Origin: Candidatus Zipacnadia bacterium
GTDB taxonomy: Bacteria; Armatimonadota; Zipacnadia; Zipacnadales; UBA5352
Direction: 5' to 3'
Length of the DNA: 53,088 nt
NCBI GenBank assembly: GCA_029821735.1
Contig: JALGSU010000010.1
Location: 1 to 53,088, forward strand
A program made the translations under genes and the position numbers. Positions 8,474 to 17,050 of the stretch are shown here, piece after piece (positions within the stretch are counted from its first letter, which is position 1; each line of letters opens with the position of its first letter). The notes beneath the pieces were generated by a model. The model searched no databases. It was given only the letters and a program-made list of their open reading frames with translations, and had not been told where the DNA came from.

Positions 8474-10867
8474 TTACTCGCCGTGCAGGCGAGTCATCTG
8501 GGCAAGGTTCATGCGCCGCAGCACCCGAAGCGCGGGTATCTGCGAGAGCATGACCAGCAATATCGTGAAGACGACCGCGATGGTGTACGTGCGTGGCGCG
8601 ACGTAGAACGGCAGGGCCATCAGGTCGCTCTCGAACATCTCCATCATGGCTCGACTCGCCGCAATCCCCATTGGCACCCCGATGATCACGCCGAGAATGG
8701 CGCACGAGAAGTTCTCGAGGCTGAGCATGCGCTTGACTTCATCATACGTGACGCCGAGCGCGCGCAGGGACGCGATCTCCACTCGTCGCTCGAACACATT
8801 CGAGGAGACTGTGTTGTAGACAATCGCGACCGTGAGCACGCTGGCGAAGAGCATCATGATCGCGATGAAGGCGGACATGGACTTGAAGCCTTCCTCAACT
8901 TGGGCGGCAAGGTCGGCGGTGGTCTCCGCCGATATGGCGCCGGGCAGATCAAAGGCACGCATGGCCACCGCATCCTCATAGCCGGGCCTCACCTTGATGA
9001 CCATCGCCGACAGTGTGCCCTCGGGAATCCCGATGCGTCTGCCGAAGTAGCGTGTGATGGTCTCATCGGCCATGTACATAGCGCTGCCGATGGGTTGGTC
9101 GACAATTTTGGCGATGCGGACCGCGTGAGAGATACGGACGTCGCGAGAGTTGTACGAGTAGTCAACGCGTATCAGGTCGCCGATCTCGGCATCGAGGACG
9201 CGGGCGGCAATGGCGTTGGGGTAGAGGCCCGGCCCATCGATGGTGACGGCGTTGCCCTGCTCATCCCGAAATGCCTGCAGACGACTGCCGCGGGGCACGC
9301 CGGTTATGACGGTATCGCGCACATGCTGACCGTGGGAGAGGTGCACGGGGATGCCGCCCACCTCTTCGGCCCAGGTCACGCCTGGCCATTTGGCCACCCG
9401 CGTGAGGATGGCGTCGCTGACCGGGCGTTCGAAACCGATGTTCACGTCGTAGTTGCGCACCTCGTTGAGGTAGTAGCGGATGGCGTATTCGTATGAGTCC
9501 ATCGTCGCGATACTGGTGATGATGAGCACGATCCCGCCCGCCGCGCCAAGTGCGGTGAAGAGCGTCCGTGAGCGATGGCGGAAGAGGCCGTTGAGTGGCA
9601 CCTTGACCACGAACGATGCCCGTGCGAGCAGGTGCGCGATGAACGCCGGGGGGTGTCGCTGGCCGCTTCCGGCCAGTTCGGAGCGCATGGCATCGGCGGG
9701 GGCGATCGCCGCCGCGGCGAGTGCTGGCTGCAGACCGGCGAGCGCCGTGCAGACTACCGCGATGGTGATGCTGAGCAGGCCGACCTTCAGCCCCGAGGCG
9801 AGCGTCAGGTAGGGGATGCCGAGAATGCTGATGTACATGTTCGTCAGCCCCAGCGCAAACCACTGGCCGAGTGCGACCCCGGGGATGCCACCGACCAGCC
9901 CGAGGATCGCTGCAAAGGCCAGGTAGTGCGCCCCCACCCGCCACGCGGGCAAGCCTGACGCGCGCAGGAATCCGACCTGCTGACGCTCCCGCGACACTAA
10001 CCGGGTCAGCGTTGCGAACACGTTCAGGATCGCCGAGGTGATGAACAACGCTGGGAAGACGACCGCGAACTGACCGAGGCCTCGGAGGTCGAGATCGAGC
10101 AATTTACGGCTGGGCTGCTCTTCCTGGGGAACCGGCAACTGCGCGCCGAAGCGCCGGAGGTCGGCGTACATCGCCTGCATGATGGCGTCGCGCCGAGCCG
10201 GCACGGTCAGTACGCACACCTCGTTGATCAACCCGTGCATGCTCGTCAGGTCCTCAAGCTGACGCCGGCGCATCCACATGACACCGAAGCTCTCGGGCGT
10301 TGAGAACAGGTTCTCCTTGGACTGCACCACGTAAAGATATTCGGGCGAGGAGACCAGTCCGGCGATCTTGAAGCTGTAGCGCACTCCGTCAACCACTGGC
10401 GTGATAGCGTCGCCCGGACGGTAGTTGTGCACTTCAGCGAAGTTGTGTTCGAGCAGCACCTCGCGCTGATCCGGCGGGCCTAGATAGCTTCCCGCGAGGA
10501 CCACAAGCTTGTTCATGGGCGAGCGGGCATCGTCGGGCACGGACAGCAGACGCCCGGTGGTGACCGGCCTTCTGCCACCAGTCTGCTCGATGCGCACCTC
10601 GCGCTTGAGGCGCCCCATGATGCGCTTCACGCCGGGAATCGCCCGCAGCCTGGTCACCGACTGCTCGGGGGCCTGCTGCATCTCGACCGAGAAATCGGCG
10701 AGCTGCAGCTTGTCATAGTTGAGCTGGTAGGAGGCACCCATGCTGCGGTAGGCGAGGTAAAAGCTGTGATAGAGGGCGATGCCGAGCATCATGACGACCG
10801 CGATGCCGATCGCCTGGGCGCGGTAGGCCACCAGGTCCCTGAAGAGTTTCAGCCAGAGTCGGGGCAT
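8474..10867 (-). CDS. ABC transporter permease with two FtsX domains
   Basis: This 797-residue protein starts with a membrane helix (LKLFRDLVAYRAQAIGIAVV) and has two copies of the FtsX/MacB layout. Each has a periplasmic region followed by three clustered helices: about 265-390 (with LVSRERQQVGFLRASGLPAW) and about 670-790 (with ERRVEIASLRALGVTYDEVK). The R--E-G-LRA-G pattern before the helix bundle is the usual coupling helix of the family. Such permeases pair with LolD/MacB-type ATPases in lipoprotein, peptide or lipid export. The matching ATPase (14879-15586) and adaptor (15586-16506) are in the same run but separated from it by three other genes. It begins 1 base after the GNAT stop. The exported substrate is unknown. 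Confidence 0.85.
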   Translation of the reverse strand: MPRLWLKLFRDLVAYRAQAIGIAVVMMLGIALYHSFYLAYRSMGASYQLNYDKLQLADFSVEMQQAPEQSVTRLRAIPGVKRIMGRLKREVRIEQTGGRRPVTTGRLLSVPDDARSPMNKLVVLAGSYLGPPDQREVLLEHNFAEVHNYRPGDAITPVVDGVRYSFKIAGLVSSPEYLYVVQSKENLFSTPESFGVMWMRRRQLEDLTSMHGLINEVCVLTVPARRDAIMQAMYADLRRFGAQLPVPQEEQPSRKLLDLDLRGLGQFAVVFPALFITSAILNVFATLTRLVSRERQQVGFLRASGLPAWRVGAHYLAFAAILGLVGGIPGVALGQWFALGLTNMYISILGIPYLTLASGLKVGLLSITIAVVCTALAGLQPALAAAAIAPADAMRSELAGSGQRHPPAFIAHLLARASFVVKVPLNGLFRHRSRTLFTALGAAGGIVLIITSIATMDSYEYAIRYYLNEVRNYDVNIGFERPVSDAILTRVAKWPGVTWAEEVGGIPVHLSHGQHVRDTVITGVPRGSRLQAFRDEQGNAVTIDGPGLYPNAIAARVLDAEIGDLIRVDYSYNSRDVRISHAVRIAKIVDQPIGSAMYMADETITRYFGRRIGIPEGTLSAMVIKVRPGYEDAVAMRAFDLPGAISAETTADLAAQVEEGFKSMSAFIAIMMLFASVLTVAIVYNTVSSNVFERRVEIASLRALGVTYDEVKRMLSLENFSCAILGVIIGVPMGIAASRAMMEMFESDLMALPFYVAPRTYTIAVVFTILLVMLSQIPALRVLRRMNLAQMTRLHGE

Positions 10868-10868
10868 G

Positions 10869-11897
10869 CTACTTCGCCGCCATGACGATCAGGTCGGTAT
10901 GAGCTTCTCCGGTTACGCAGTACCCGGCCAGGCGATACTCTTCATCGAAGCCCGCCTCCCGCACCATCGCGAGCTTTGCCGCATCAATCTCCGGCAGGGC
11001 GCATCGCACCGCGATCGCTCCCTCGCTCAACGCCCGCTCGCAGGTGTGTCGGATCATATCCGCAGCCCGCTCGTGGTAGTGAGGGTGAACGAGGAAGTCC
11101 AGCCATCGCTGCCCCTGTTCCATCGGCGAGCCCGCATCGAACGCGAAGGCGTAGCCCACGACATGCCGGTCCTCAGTCTCGAGCACGTCCAGCGGGCCGC
11201 ACGCGTCCTCAACCGCGTGCACCATCGGTACGAAGTCTGGCCACGCGGCGGCCAGGAAGCAGCGATGCCAGACGGGGCGCATCGCCCGCACTGCATCGGA
11301 CTGATGCAAGAGCTTGTCAATCTTGGCGCGGTCACCCATGTGCGCGGGACGGATGTGGGTCGCATGATCGGGCTCGAAGTAGATGCGCTGCAGGTCGGCG
11401 AAGTCGGCCGCCAGCGTCGGCCGGATGTACGCCAGTGATCCCACCGGCGCACGCGCCGGATCGATCGCCACGAAGCCGTGCCGAGCGTAGATGCGCGCCG
11501 CACTCTCGCTGCCCGTCCCACAGAGCAGAGCCTGGCCCGGACCTGCGTTGAAGTCGTCCATCAGGAACTGCATCAGGCCTGAGGCCGCGCCTTTCCCGCG
11601 ATGCTCAGGCTCGGTGTAGACGTGGCCAAAGACGCCCAGATCGAGCGTGTCAGCAGCAAGCATGTAGACCATCTGGCTGGCGATGCGCCCGTCAATCTCC
11701 CCCACGAACCATCGGTCCAGACTGACCTGCGCGTAGTCGCCGCGCAGTCGCTGGCGCATATCGCGCAGCGTCTCGTCGCTCTTGTGTTCGAGGAAAAGCA
11801 GCAGCCAACCGGCGTAGTCCTCGACACCCCCGTCGATTACTTTCACGGTCATGCGCTCGCCGTTGCGCAGCGAGACCTGGCCGAGCTCGCGCATCAT
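10869..11897 (-). CDS. GNAT family N-acetyltransferase (tandem domains)
   Basis: The 342-residue protein has an N-terminal GNAT domain with the acetyl-CoA-binding pattern GHVYTEPEHRGKGAASGLM (about residues 90-110). A second, more degenerate GNAT-like half (about residues 190-335) contains HVVGYAFAFDAGS and a strand-helix pattern LDFLVHPHYHERAADMI but lacks a full R-x-x-G-x-A motif. The natural acceptor is unknown. ATG 11897 overlaps the stop of the upstream P-type ATPase by 4 bases (ATGA); a later in-frame ATG exists at 11852. It sits between that ATPase and the exporter permease, so it may be co-translated with both. The family is clear, the role is not. Confidence 0.8.
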   Translation of the reverse strand: MMRELGQVSLRNGERMTVKVIDGGVEDYAGWLLLFLEHKSDETLRDMRQRLRGDYAQVSLDRWFVGEIDGRIASQMVYMLAADTLDLGVFGHVYTEPEHRGKGAASGLMQFLMDDFNAGPGQALLCGTGSESAARIYARHGFVAIDPARAPVGSLAYIRPTLAADFADLQRIYFEPDHATHIRPAHMGDRAKIDKLLHQSDAVRAMRPVWHRCFLAAAWPDFVPMVHAVEDACGPLDVLETEDRHVVGYAFAFDAGSPMEQGQRWLDFLVHPHYHERAADMIRHTCERALSEGAIAVRCALPEIDAAKLAMVREAGFDEEYRLAGYCVTGEAHTDLIVMAAK

Positions 11898-13822
11898 CGG
11901 TCGCGCCCCCGCATGCCCACCCGGAGCCCGTTGGCGACCGCCAGCAGTTCGGAGGCCTCGTGCAGGAGGACGGCCACCGCCACGCTGATGTATCCACCGA
12001 CCGCTGCTGGAATCATCACAGCGAGCACGATTAGCGAGAAGACGATGTTCTGGGTGCCGATGCTGGTTGTGCGTCGGCCGATACGCAGCGCCGTGGGCAC
12101 CTTCGTGAGGTCATCAGCCATCAGCGCGGTGTCGGCCGCCTCAATGGCCGCGTCAGTGCCGGCGGCGCCCATGGCAATGCCCACCAGGGCTTCCGCGAGA
12201 GCTGGCGCATCGTTGATCCCGTCGCCAACGACCGCCACGGCGCCATGCCGCTCGACCAGCTCGCGGACCGCGTCGGTCTTGTCTTCTGGCGTCAGGTCGG
12301 CCCACGTGTGCACAATCCCCAGTTCCGCGGCGATACCCGCTGCGGTGGCCTCGTTATCGCCCGTGAGCATGGCGGTCTCGATACCCATCGCGTGCAACTC
12401 GTCGATGGCCTGTCGGGCGCGCGGACGGATACGGTCGCTGATGGCGATCAGGCCGAGCGTCTCCTCGCGCGTGCTGACACACACCACGGTGTTGCCCTGC
12501 TGCTGGAACTCGAGCGCGCGCTCCTCATGCCGAACATCGAAACCCAGTTCGAGGCAGAGCGCGTGGCTGCCTATGAAGTACTCTCGGCCCTCCACAACGC
12601 CGCGCACACCTGCACCGGGCAGTGCCTCGAAGTCGGTGACCTGCGGGACTGGAGTTCCCAGTTCGACAGCGTGTGCGAGAATTGCCGTCGCCAACGGGTG
12701 CTCGGACATCTGCTCCAGTGACGCCGCCACGCGAATGGTCTCGGCTTCATCGGCGGCGAGCGGCACCACTGCGTTCACGAACGGTCGCCCCTCGGTGAGG
12801 GTGCCGGTCTTGTCGAAAGCGACGACGCGGACGCGGCCGAGGTCCTCCAGATGAGCGCCGCCCTTCACCAGAATTCCGGTCTTGCCTGCGCGCCCGATGC
12901 CTGCGGCGATGCCCACAGGTGTCGACATGATCAGCGCACACGGCGCCGCTGCGACGAGGAGCACCACCGCGCGTGTCGCCCAGGCAGCGACGTCACCGCC
13001 GAGAGCGGCAGGGATGGCGGCCAAGAGCGCGGCAGCGATCAGCACTGCCGGGGTGTACCAGCGGCCGAAGCGCTCGATGAAAAGCTGGCGTTCGGCTTTG
13101 CGCTCATGGGCTTCCTCGACGAGATGGATGATCCGGGCGAGGGTGTTATCCTCGAAGCTCGCGGTGGCCTCGATCTGCAACGCACCGTCGCCGTTGAGGG
13201 TGCCCGCGAACACGTCGTCGCCGGGGCCCTTTGAGACAGGCATCGGTTCGCCGGTAACCGCCGCCTCGTTCACGTAAGATCGACCCTCGGTGACCGTCCC
13301 ATCGGTGGCGAGAGCCTCGCCGGGCTTGACGAGGAAGACGTCGCCGGTCTGGAGTTCGTCGGCGGCGACGGTGACCTGCTGGCCGTCAGCCAGGAGTGTC
13401 GCCTGTCGGGGCGCGAGGTCCAGCAAGGCATCAATCGAGCGTCGGGTGCGCGCGTAAGTATAGTGCTCCAGGCCCTCCGCCGCTGCGTAGAGGACGACGA
13501 GCGCGGCCGCCTCGTCCCACATGCCGAGGATGATCGAGCCGACGGTCGCTGCGACCATGAGCACGTCGATGGATATCTCGCGCTCGAAGATGAGTTCCTC
13601 GAAGCCCTCGCGCACCCAGTAGTAGCCGCCCAGCACGATGGCCACAGACCACGCGACTGTCTCGACGACGTCTGGCAGCAGGTCCGCCCTCGCGAGGGCG
13701 AAGGTGATGGCGGCGATTACCCCAGCCACCAGGGCGTTGCGCAGTGGCGGGTAGCTATACCATCGGCCCGCGAAGATCGCCTCATGGTCATGGGCGCAAT
13801 CAGTACAGCCCACAAACGCCAC
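11894..13822 (-). CDS. P1B-type heavy-metal-transporting ATPase
   Basis: The 642-residue protein has the complete P-type ATPase set: TGEP (190-193), phosphorylated Asp337 in DKTGTLTEG, the P1B His-Pro (H375-P376, SEHPLA), TGDN (487-490) and GDGINDAP (533-540). The metal-site helix reads APC (293-295) where Cu and Zn pumps have CPC and cobalt-type pumps have SPC. The last helix carries HEASE (621-625), close to the HEGST/HEGGT motif of P1B-4 (CoaT/CtpD-like) pumps. There is no full N-terminal HMA domain, only a short CTDCAHDH. P1B-4-like transport of Co, Ni, Fe or Zn is plausible but unproven. Start is GTG 13822, 6 bases after the C45 peptidase stop. It lies inside an ABC-exporter gene run. 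Confidence 0.88.
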   Translation of the reverse strand: MAFVGCTDCAHDHEAIFAGRWYSYPPLRNALVAGVIAAITFALARADLLPDVVETVAWSVAIVLGGYYWVREGFEELIFEREISIDVLMVAATVGSIILGMWDEAAALVVLYAAAEGLEHYTYARTRRSIDALLDLAPRQATLLADGQQVTVAADELQTGDVFLVKPGEALATDGTVTEGRSYVNEAAVTGEPMPVSKGPGDDVFAGTLNGDGALQIEATASFEDNTLARIIHLVEEAHERKAERQLFIERFGRWYTPAVLIAAALLAAIPAALGGDVAAWATRAVVLLVAAAPCALIMSTPVGIAAGIGRAGKTGILVKGGAHLEDLGRVRVVAFDKTGTLTEGRPFVNAVVPLAADEAETIRVAASLEQMSEHPLATAILAHAVELGTPVPQVTDFEALPGAGVRGVVEGREYFIGSHALCLELGFDVRHEERALEFQQQGNTVVCVSTREETLGLIAISDRIRPRARQAIDELHAMGIETAMLTGDNEATAAGIAAELGIVHTWADLTPEDKTDAVRELVERHGAVAVVGDGINDAPALAEALVGIAMGAAGTDAAIEAADTALMADDLTKVPTALRIGRRTTSIGTQNIVFSLIVLAVMIPAAVGGYISVAVAVLLHEASELLAVANGLRVGMRGRDR

Positions 13823-13828
13823 CTCACT

Positions 13829-14857
13829 CTATAGTTGGACCTCGGTGTAATGTTGTTCGCACGGATAGCCGTGCAGGAACAGCGCCTTGCGGCTCTCGCA
13901 CAGACCAATCATCGAATACTCGGTGTAGCTGACGTCATGCGCGCCGTGCCGACAGACGCCCGGGTCGCCGTGGTAGCTGAGGATGTCCTTCATGTCCTGC
14001 AGGCTGCGGTTGCCCCTGTCGAGAAAAGTGTCATCGAGAAGCTCGGCGCGCGCGATAGCATTCAGCTTGCCGTCGGGCGGGCGGGCATCTGCCTGGCTGA
14101 GTTCGGGAAGCTGGTAGTAGTTCGAGCAATTGATGTAGTTACCGTCGCCCTCTGGCATGCGCACCGCGGTGAGCGGGCAGGGCTGTTCGAGCGAGCAGGC
14201 GACTCCGCCCGCGTCAACAGCGACCGACGAGTAGCCTTTGCCGCGCAGAGGCATCGACGCCATGAAGCGGACATACTCAGCGACGTTGGCGCAGTGGAAC
14301 ATGGCCTCGTAGCCCCAGAGTCTGATCGGCGGGTAGCGATCGCTTTGGCCGAAGACGGTGCCAACTGACGAGTGTCCGACCGCCAGGCCTTCAGCGTTCA
14401 TCATGTCCAGCGTGCCGACCATGCCACAGAACGTGAAGTTCAGTTGCGGGATGCCGTCGTCACGCGTAATCAGGCGTGCACACGGGGGGGCCTGCTCGCC
14501 GGGGGGGCCCCCGTCGTTGTTCTTTCCCCATATCGGGCCATCGGGACCGGAGGCGAACGCGATGTTCGTGCACTCCTGCAAGTCCAGCGTATTGCGGAAG
14601 TTGTACGTCGGCACATTCAGCTTGAGAATCAGCTCCGTGGCAACGTCGGCGCCCTCGGCCGTCCCCTGCATCTCGGCATGCACCTCGGGCAGGTGGCGTT
14701 CGAGACTGGCGCGGATGGCGGGCCAGGTCTGCTCCCAGTTCGTGTGCCGCTCGGCGATTTTCCAGACATCAAGCATCTGATGGATCTCGTCGCGCAACGC
14801 TTCACCAGTCTGCTGTCCGATGTTGCGTGCGTCACCCGCTACTTCCACAAGCCTCAT
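13829..14857 (-). CDS. C45 family autoproteolytic acyltransferase/hydrolase
   Basis: This 342-residue protein resembles the C45 peptidases and acyl-CoA:6-aminopenicillanic acid acyltransferase family, Ntn hydrolases that cleave themselves just before a nucleophilic Cys. The expected nucleophile is the Cys of LDLQECTNIAFASG (about residue 97), with the family N-terminal region (GDARNIGQQTGEALRDEI) before it and the GKNNDGG and MVGTLDMMNAEGLAVGHSS segments after it. Substrates are usually small amides, lipoamines or peptides. ATG 14857 has GGAG 9 bases upstream. It lies between the exporter ATPase gene (21 bases upstream) and the metal ATPase (6 bases downstream). It might process the exported compound, but that is inference from position only. 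Confidence 0.78.
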   Translation of the reverse strand: MRLVEVAGDARNIGQQTGEALRDEIHQMLDVWKIAERHTNWEQTWPAIRASLERHLPEVHAEMQGTAEGADVATELILKLNVPTYNFRNTLDLQECTNIAFASGPDGPIWGKNNDGGPPGEQAPPCARLITRDDGIPQLNFTFCGMVGTLDMMNAEGLAVGHSSVGTVFGQSDRYPPIRLWGYEAMFHCANVAEYVRFMASMPLRGKGYSSVAVDAGGVACSLEQPCPLTAVRMPEGDGNYINCSNYYQLPELSQADARPPDGKLNAIARAELLDDTFLDRGNRSLQDMKDILSYHGDPGVCRHGAHDVSYTEYSMIGLCESRKALFLHGYPCEQHYTEVQL

Positions 14858-14878
14858 TGCGTTGGTCTCCTTCGGAAT

Positions 14879-15586
14879 CTACCACTTCAGTTGCTTCGGA
14901 TCGATCGGCTGGGCGTTCTCCTGCACCGAGTCTATCTCGCCACTGCGCATGCGCACGACGATGTCAGCCATCCCGGCGACGGCCTCGTTGTGGGTCACCA
15001 TCAGGACCGTCAGACCGTCCTCGCGGTTGATCTCGCGGATGAGTTGGAGCACCAGGAGGCCAGTCTCATAGTCGAGGTTGCCGGTGGGCTCATCGCCAAG
15101 CAGCAGATAGGGGCGCTTGACCAGCGCGCGGGCTATCGCCACTCGCTGCTGCTCACCACCGGACAGCTCAGTGGGGTAGTAGTTGAGGCGCTCGCCCAGA
15201 CCGACGCGTTCGAGCAGCGACGTCGCATCGCCCGGCGTGGCAGACAGCTCGCCGACGAGGTCGACATTCTCCACGGCGGTGAGTGTGGGCACGAGGTTGA
15301 AGAACTGGAAGATGAAACCAACGCGGCTGCGTCTGTACTCGGTCAGCGCTGGCTCGACCAGTGCGGACACTTCCTGGTCGCTGACGAAGACCCGACCGGC
15401 CGTGGGGATATCGAGGCCACCTATAAGATTCAGCAGCGTGGTTTTGCCCGAGCCGCTCGGGCCCAGAAGCACCACGAGGCTGCCCTCGGGCGCAGCGAAG
15501 CTCACACCGCGCAGGGCGCGCACTAGCACCTCGCCCATCTGGTATTCCTTCGTGGCATTGGCCACTCGCACAGCGGGAGCGTCCAC
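14879..15586 (-). CDS. ABC transporter ATP-binding protein (LolD/MacB type)
   Basis: This 235-residue ATPase has Walker A GPSGSGKTTLLN (about residues 42-53), the Q-loop in FIFQFFNLVPTLT, signature LSGGEQQRVAIARAL and Walker B YLLLGDEPTGNLD, with the H-loop VTHNEAVA. The NLVPTLTAVENV and GNLD wording is typical of the LolD/MacB/FtsE subgroup that powers FtsX-type permeases. The start is GTG 15586, overlapping the stop of the adaptor gene by one base (TAGTG). The partner permease is almost certainly the FtsX-type protein at 8474-10867, four genes downstream. It acts at the cytoplasmic face. Confidence 0.92.
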   Translation of the reverse strand: MDAPAVRVANATKEYQMGEVLVRALRGVSFAAPEGSLVVLLGPSGSGKTTLLNLIGGLDIPTAGRVFVSDQEVSALVEPALTEYRRSRVGFIFQFFNLVPTLTAVENVDLVGELSATPGDATSLLERVGLGERLNYYPTELSGGEQQRVAIARALVKRPYLLLGDEPTGNLDYETGLLVLQLIREINREDGLTVLMVTHNEAVAGMADIVVRMRSGEIDSVQENAQPIDPKQLKW

Positions 15587-16506
15587 TACTCGCTCACCTC
15601 GACAGTCGTGACGCGCTGGCCATCCACGAGGTCTTCCTTGCCACCGACCACGACCTCTTCGCCATTGGCGATGCCACTGGTGATGACAGCGTCGAGGTAG
15701 TTGTTGGCGCCCACTTGTGCCTCGATTTTGCGCACACGTCCCTCGCGGACAACGTACACGTGCCGGGCGGTCTCGTTCTCGACGATGGTATCCGCGGGGA
15801 CGAGCACCGCATCGCGTGCCACCACTGCTTCGGCGCGAACGTCGACCTCCATGCCCGGGCGCAGCGTGCCTGAGGGCTCGTCGATGCGCAGGCGCGCACG
15901 AACAACCTTGCCGCCCGTGCCAAGCTCGGTGCGTGGGACGGCAGTGGCGCCCACATCGACGATCACAGCGGCGAAGGTCTCGCTCATGTAGGCCGGGAGA
16001 GACACCTCCGCGGACATGCCCTCATGCACTTTGCCGATGTCGATGTCGTCGATGAGTGCGACCACCCACACGTCACTGGTGTCAGCGACCTCGAAGAGCG
16101 CAACGCCCGGAATTGCCGCGTCGCCCGGGTCCACGTGGCGCCGGCTGACGACGCCGTTGAAGGGTGCCTTGACGGTCTCGTTGGCTGTCAGCGTGGGGCT
16201 ACTCGTGGGCAGGCCGGGGGCCGTTGTGATGCGGCAGAGCACATCGCCGCGATTTACCCAGTCGCCTTCTTCACGGTACACGGCTTCGACGCGTCCCTGC
16301 ATGGTGGGGGAGAGATCGGCAACACGCCCCTCGACTTCACCGGTGGCAGTAACGGTGACGGTGAGATCTCCAATGCGGGCGTGGGCCACCTCGACTTGAG
16401 GGGGCTTCAGCGCCGAGATCACGATCAGCGCGACCACCACTGCGGCAGGGACAGCCCACCACAGCCAGCGGCGAGACGGGCGCGGCTTTCCAGCGTTGTC
16501 GGCCAT
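15586..16506 (-). CDS. HlyD/MacA-like efflux adaptor protein
   Basis: The 306-residue protein has a short cytoplasmic end, one membrane helix (LWWAVPAAVVVALIVISAL) and a periplasmic part with two lipoyl half-motifs: QGRVEAVYREEGDWVNRGDV and VKAPFNGVVSRRHVDPGD. These are separated by only about 15 residues (TAPGLPTSSPTLTANE) instead of the long coiled-coil hairpin that docks with TolC-like channels. A beta-barrel domain (about residues 140-220) and a membrane-proximal domain follow. It pairs with the ATPase directly downstream and the FtsX-type permease further on. ATG 16506 follows GAGGAGA. The missing hairpin suggests it does not contact an outer-membrane channel in the standard way. Confidence 0.85.
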   Translation of the reverse strand: MADNAGKPRPSRRWLWWAVPAAVVVALIVISALKPPQVEVAHARIGDLTVTVTATGEVEGRVADLSPTMQGRVEAVYREEGDWVNRGDVLCRITTAPGLPTSSPTLTANETVKAPFNGVVSRRHVDPGDAAIPGVALFEVADTSDVWVVALIDDIDIGKVHEGMSAEVSLPAYMSETFAAVIVDVGATAVPRTELGTGGKVVRARLRIDEPSGTLRPGMEVDVRAEAVVARDAVLVPADTIVENETARHVYVVREGRVRKIEAQVGANNYLDAVITSGIANGEEVVVGGKEDLVDGQRVTTVEVSE

Positions 16507-16582
16507 GACCAGTTCTCCTCGGTCAAAGCTGTTTGGGGCAGATCGTGCGAACGGAGCCGCCCGACATCACGGATGGGTCTGC

Positions 16583-17050
16583 TTAGCGTTGGCCCCCGCG
16601 TGTGCGCGCCTGTTCACTCACTGACGCGACTTTCCACACGCCGTCAACCTGCACCAGCCGCATGTGGAGCGTTATCGATCCGGCAGTGAGAGGGACGATC
16701 GCGCGATCGCCCTCGGTCGTGGGATCGCCGACGCTCACGTCACCGGACATCAGGCCCGACAGCGCCGAGATCTTCGCGACCTGGTCACCGGCGAGCTTCT
16801 CGATGATGAGGCTGCGGGCCTTCGGGGCAAGCGAGTCCCAGTCCGGGTTCTCGCGCCGCGCGTACGTCTCATAGTCGTAGCCCGCCGCGACGACATCGTA
16901 GTCGCCGGCCTTCATCGCCTCCACGAACGCCTCGGCTGTCCCTTCGGGTGAGCCCTTCGCGATTGACTTCGCGCCGCCGCATCCAGCGAGGGTCACCAGC
17001 ACCAGAGCACACGTGAGCGCAACGGCCAGCGCTGCTTTCATCGCTCTCAT
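16583..17050 (-). CDS. Lipoprotein with DUF4878/NTF2-like domain
   Basis: Starting at ATG 17050 (overlapping the methyltransferase stop by one base), the product has about 155 residues. A lipoprotein signal peptide ends in the lipobox LAGC, followed by GGAKSIAKGSPEGTAEAFVEA. The mature domain has the pattern of an NTF2-like fold: an N-terminal helix with AEAFVEAMKAGDYD, then strands ending in HMRLVQVDGVWKVASV. Proteins of this type are small periplasmic modules of unknown role. The end of another gene with a related strand pattern (52789-53088) lies at the other edge of the window. It precedes the exporter adaptor by 76 bases. Confidence 0.7.
   Translation of the reverse strand: MRAMKAALAVALTCALVLVTLAGCGGAKSIAKGSPEGTAEAFVEAMKAGDYDVVAAGYDYETYARRENPDWDSLAPKARSLIIEKLAGDQVAKISALSGLMSGDVSVGDPTTEGDRAIVPLTAGSITLHMRLVQVDGVWKVASVSEQARTRGGQR

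Noticed and set aside
11601..12854. 417-codon + strand ORF across the GNAT and P-type ATPase genes
   Set aside because: It runs through two well-supported minus-strand genes with motifs intact, and its own translation is low-complexity Ser/Arg/Ala.
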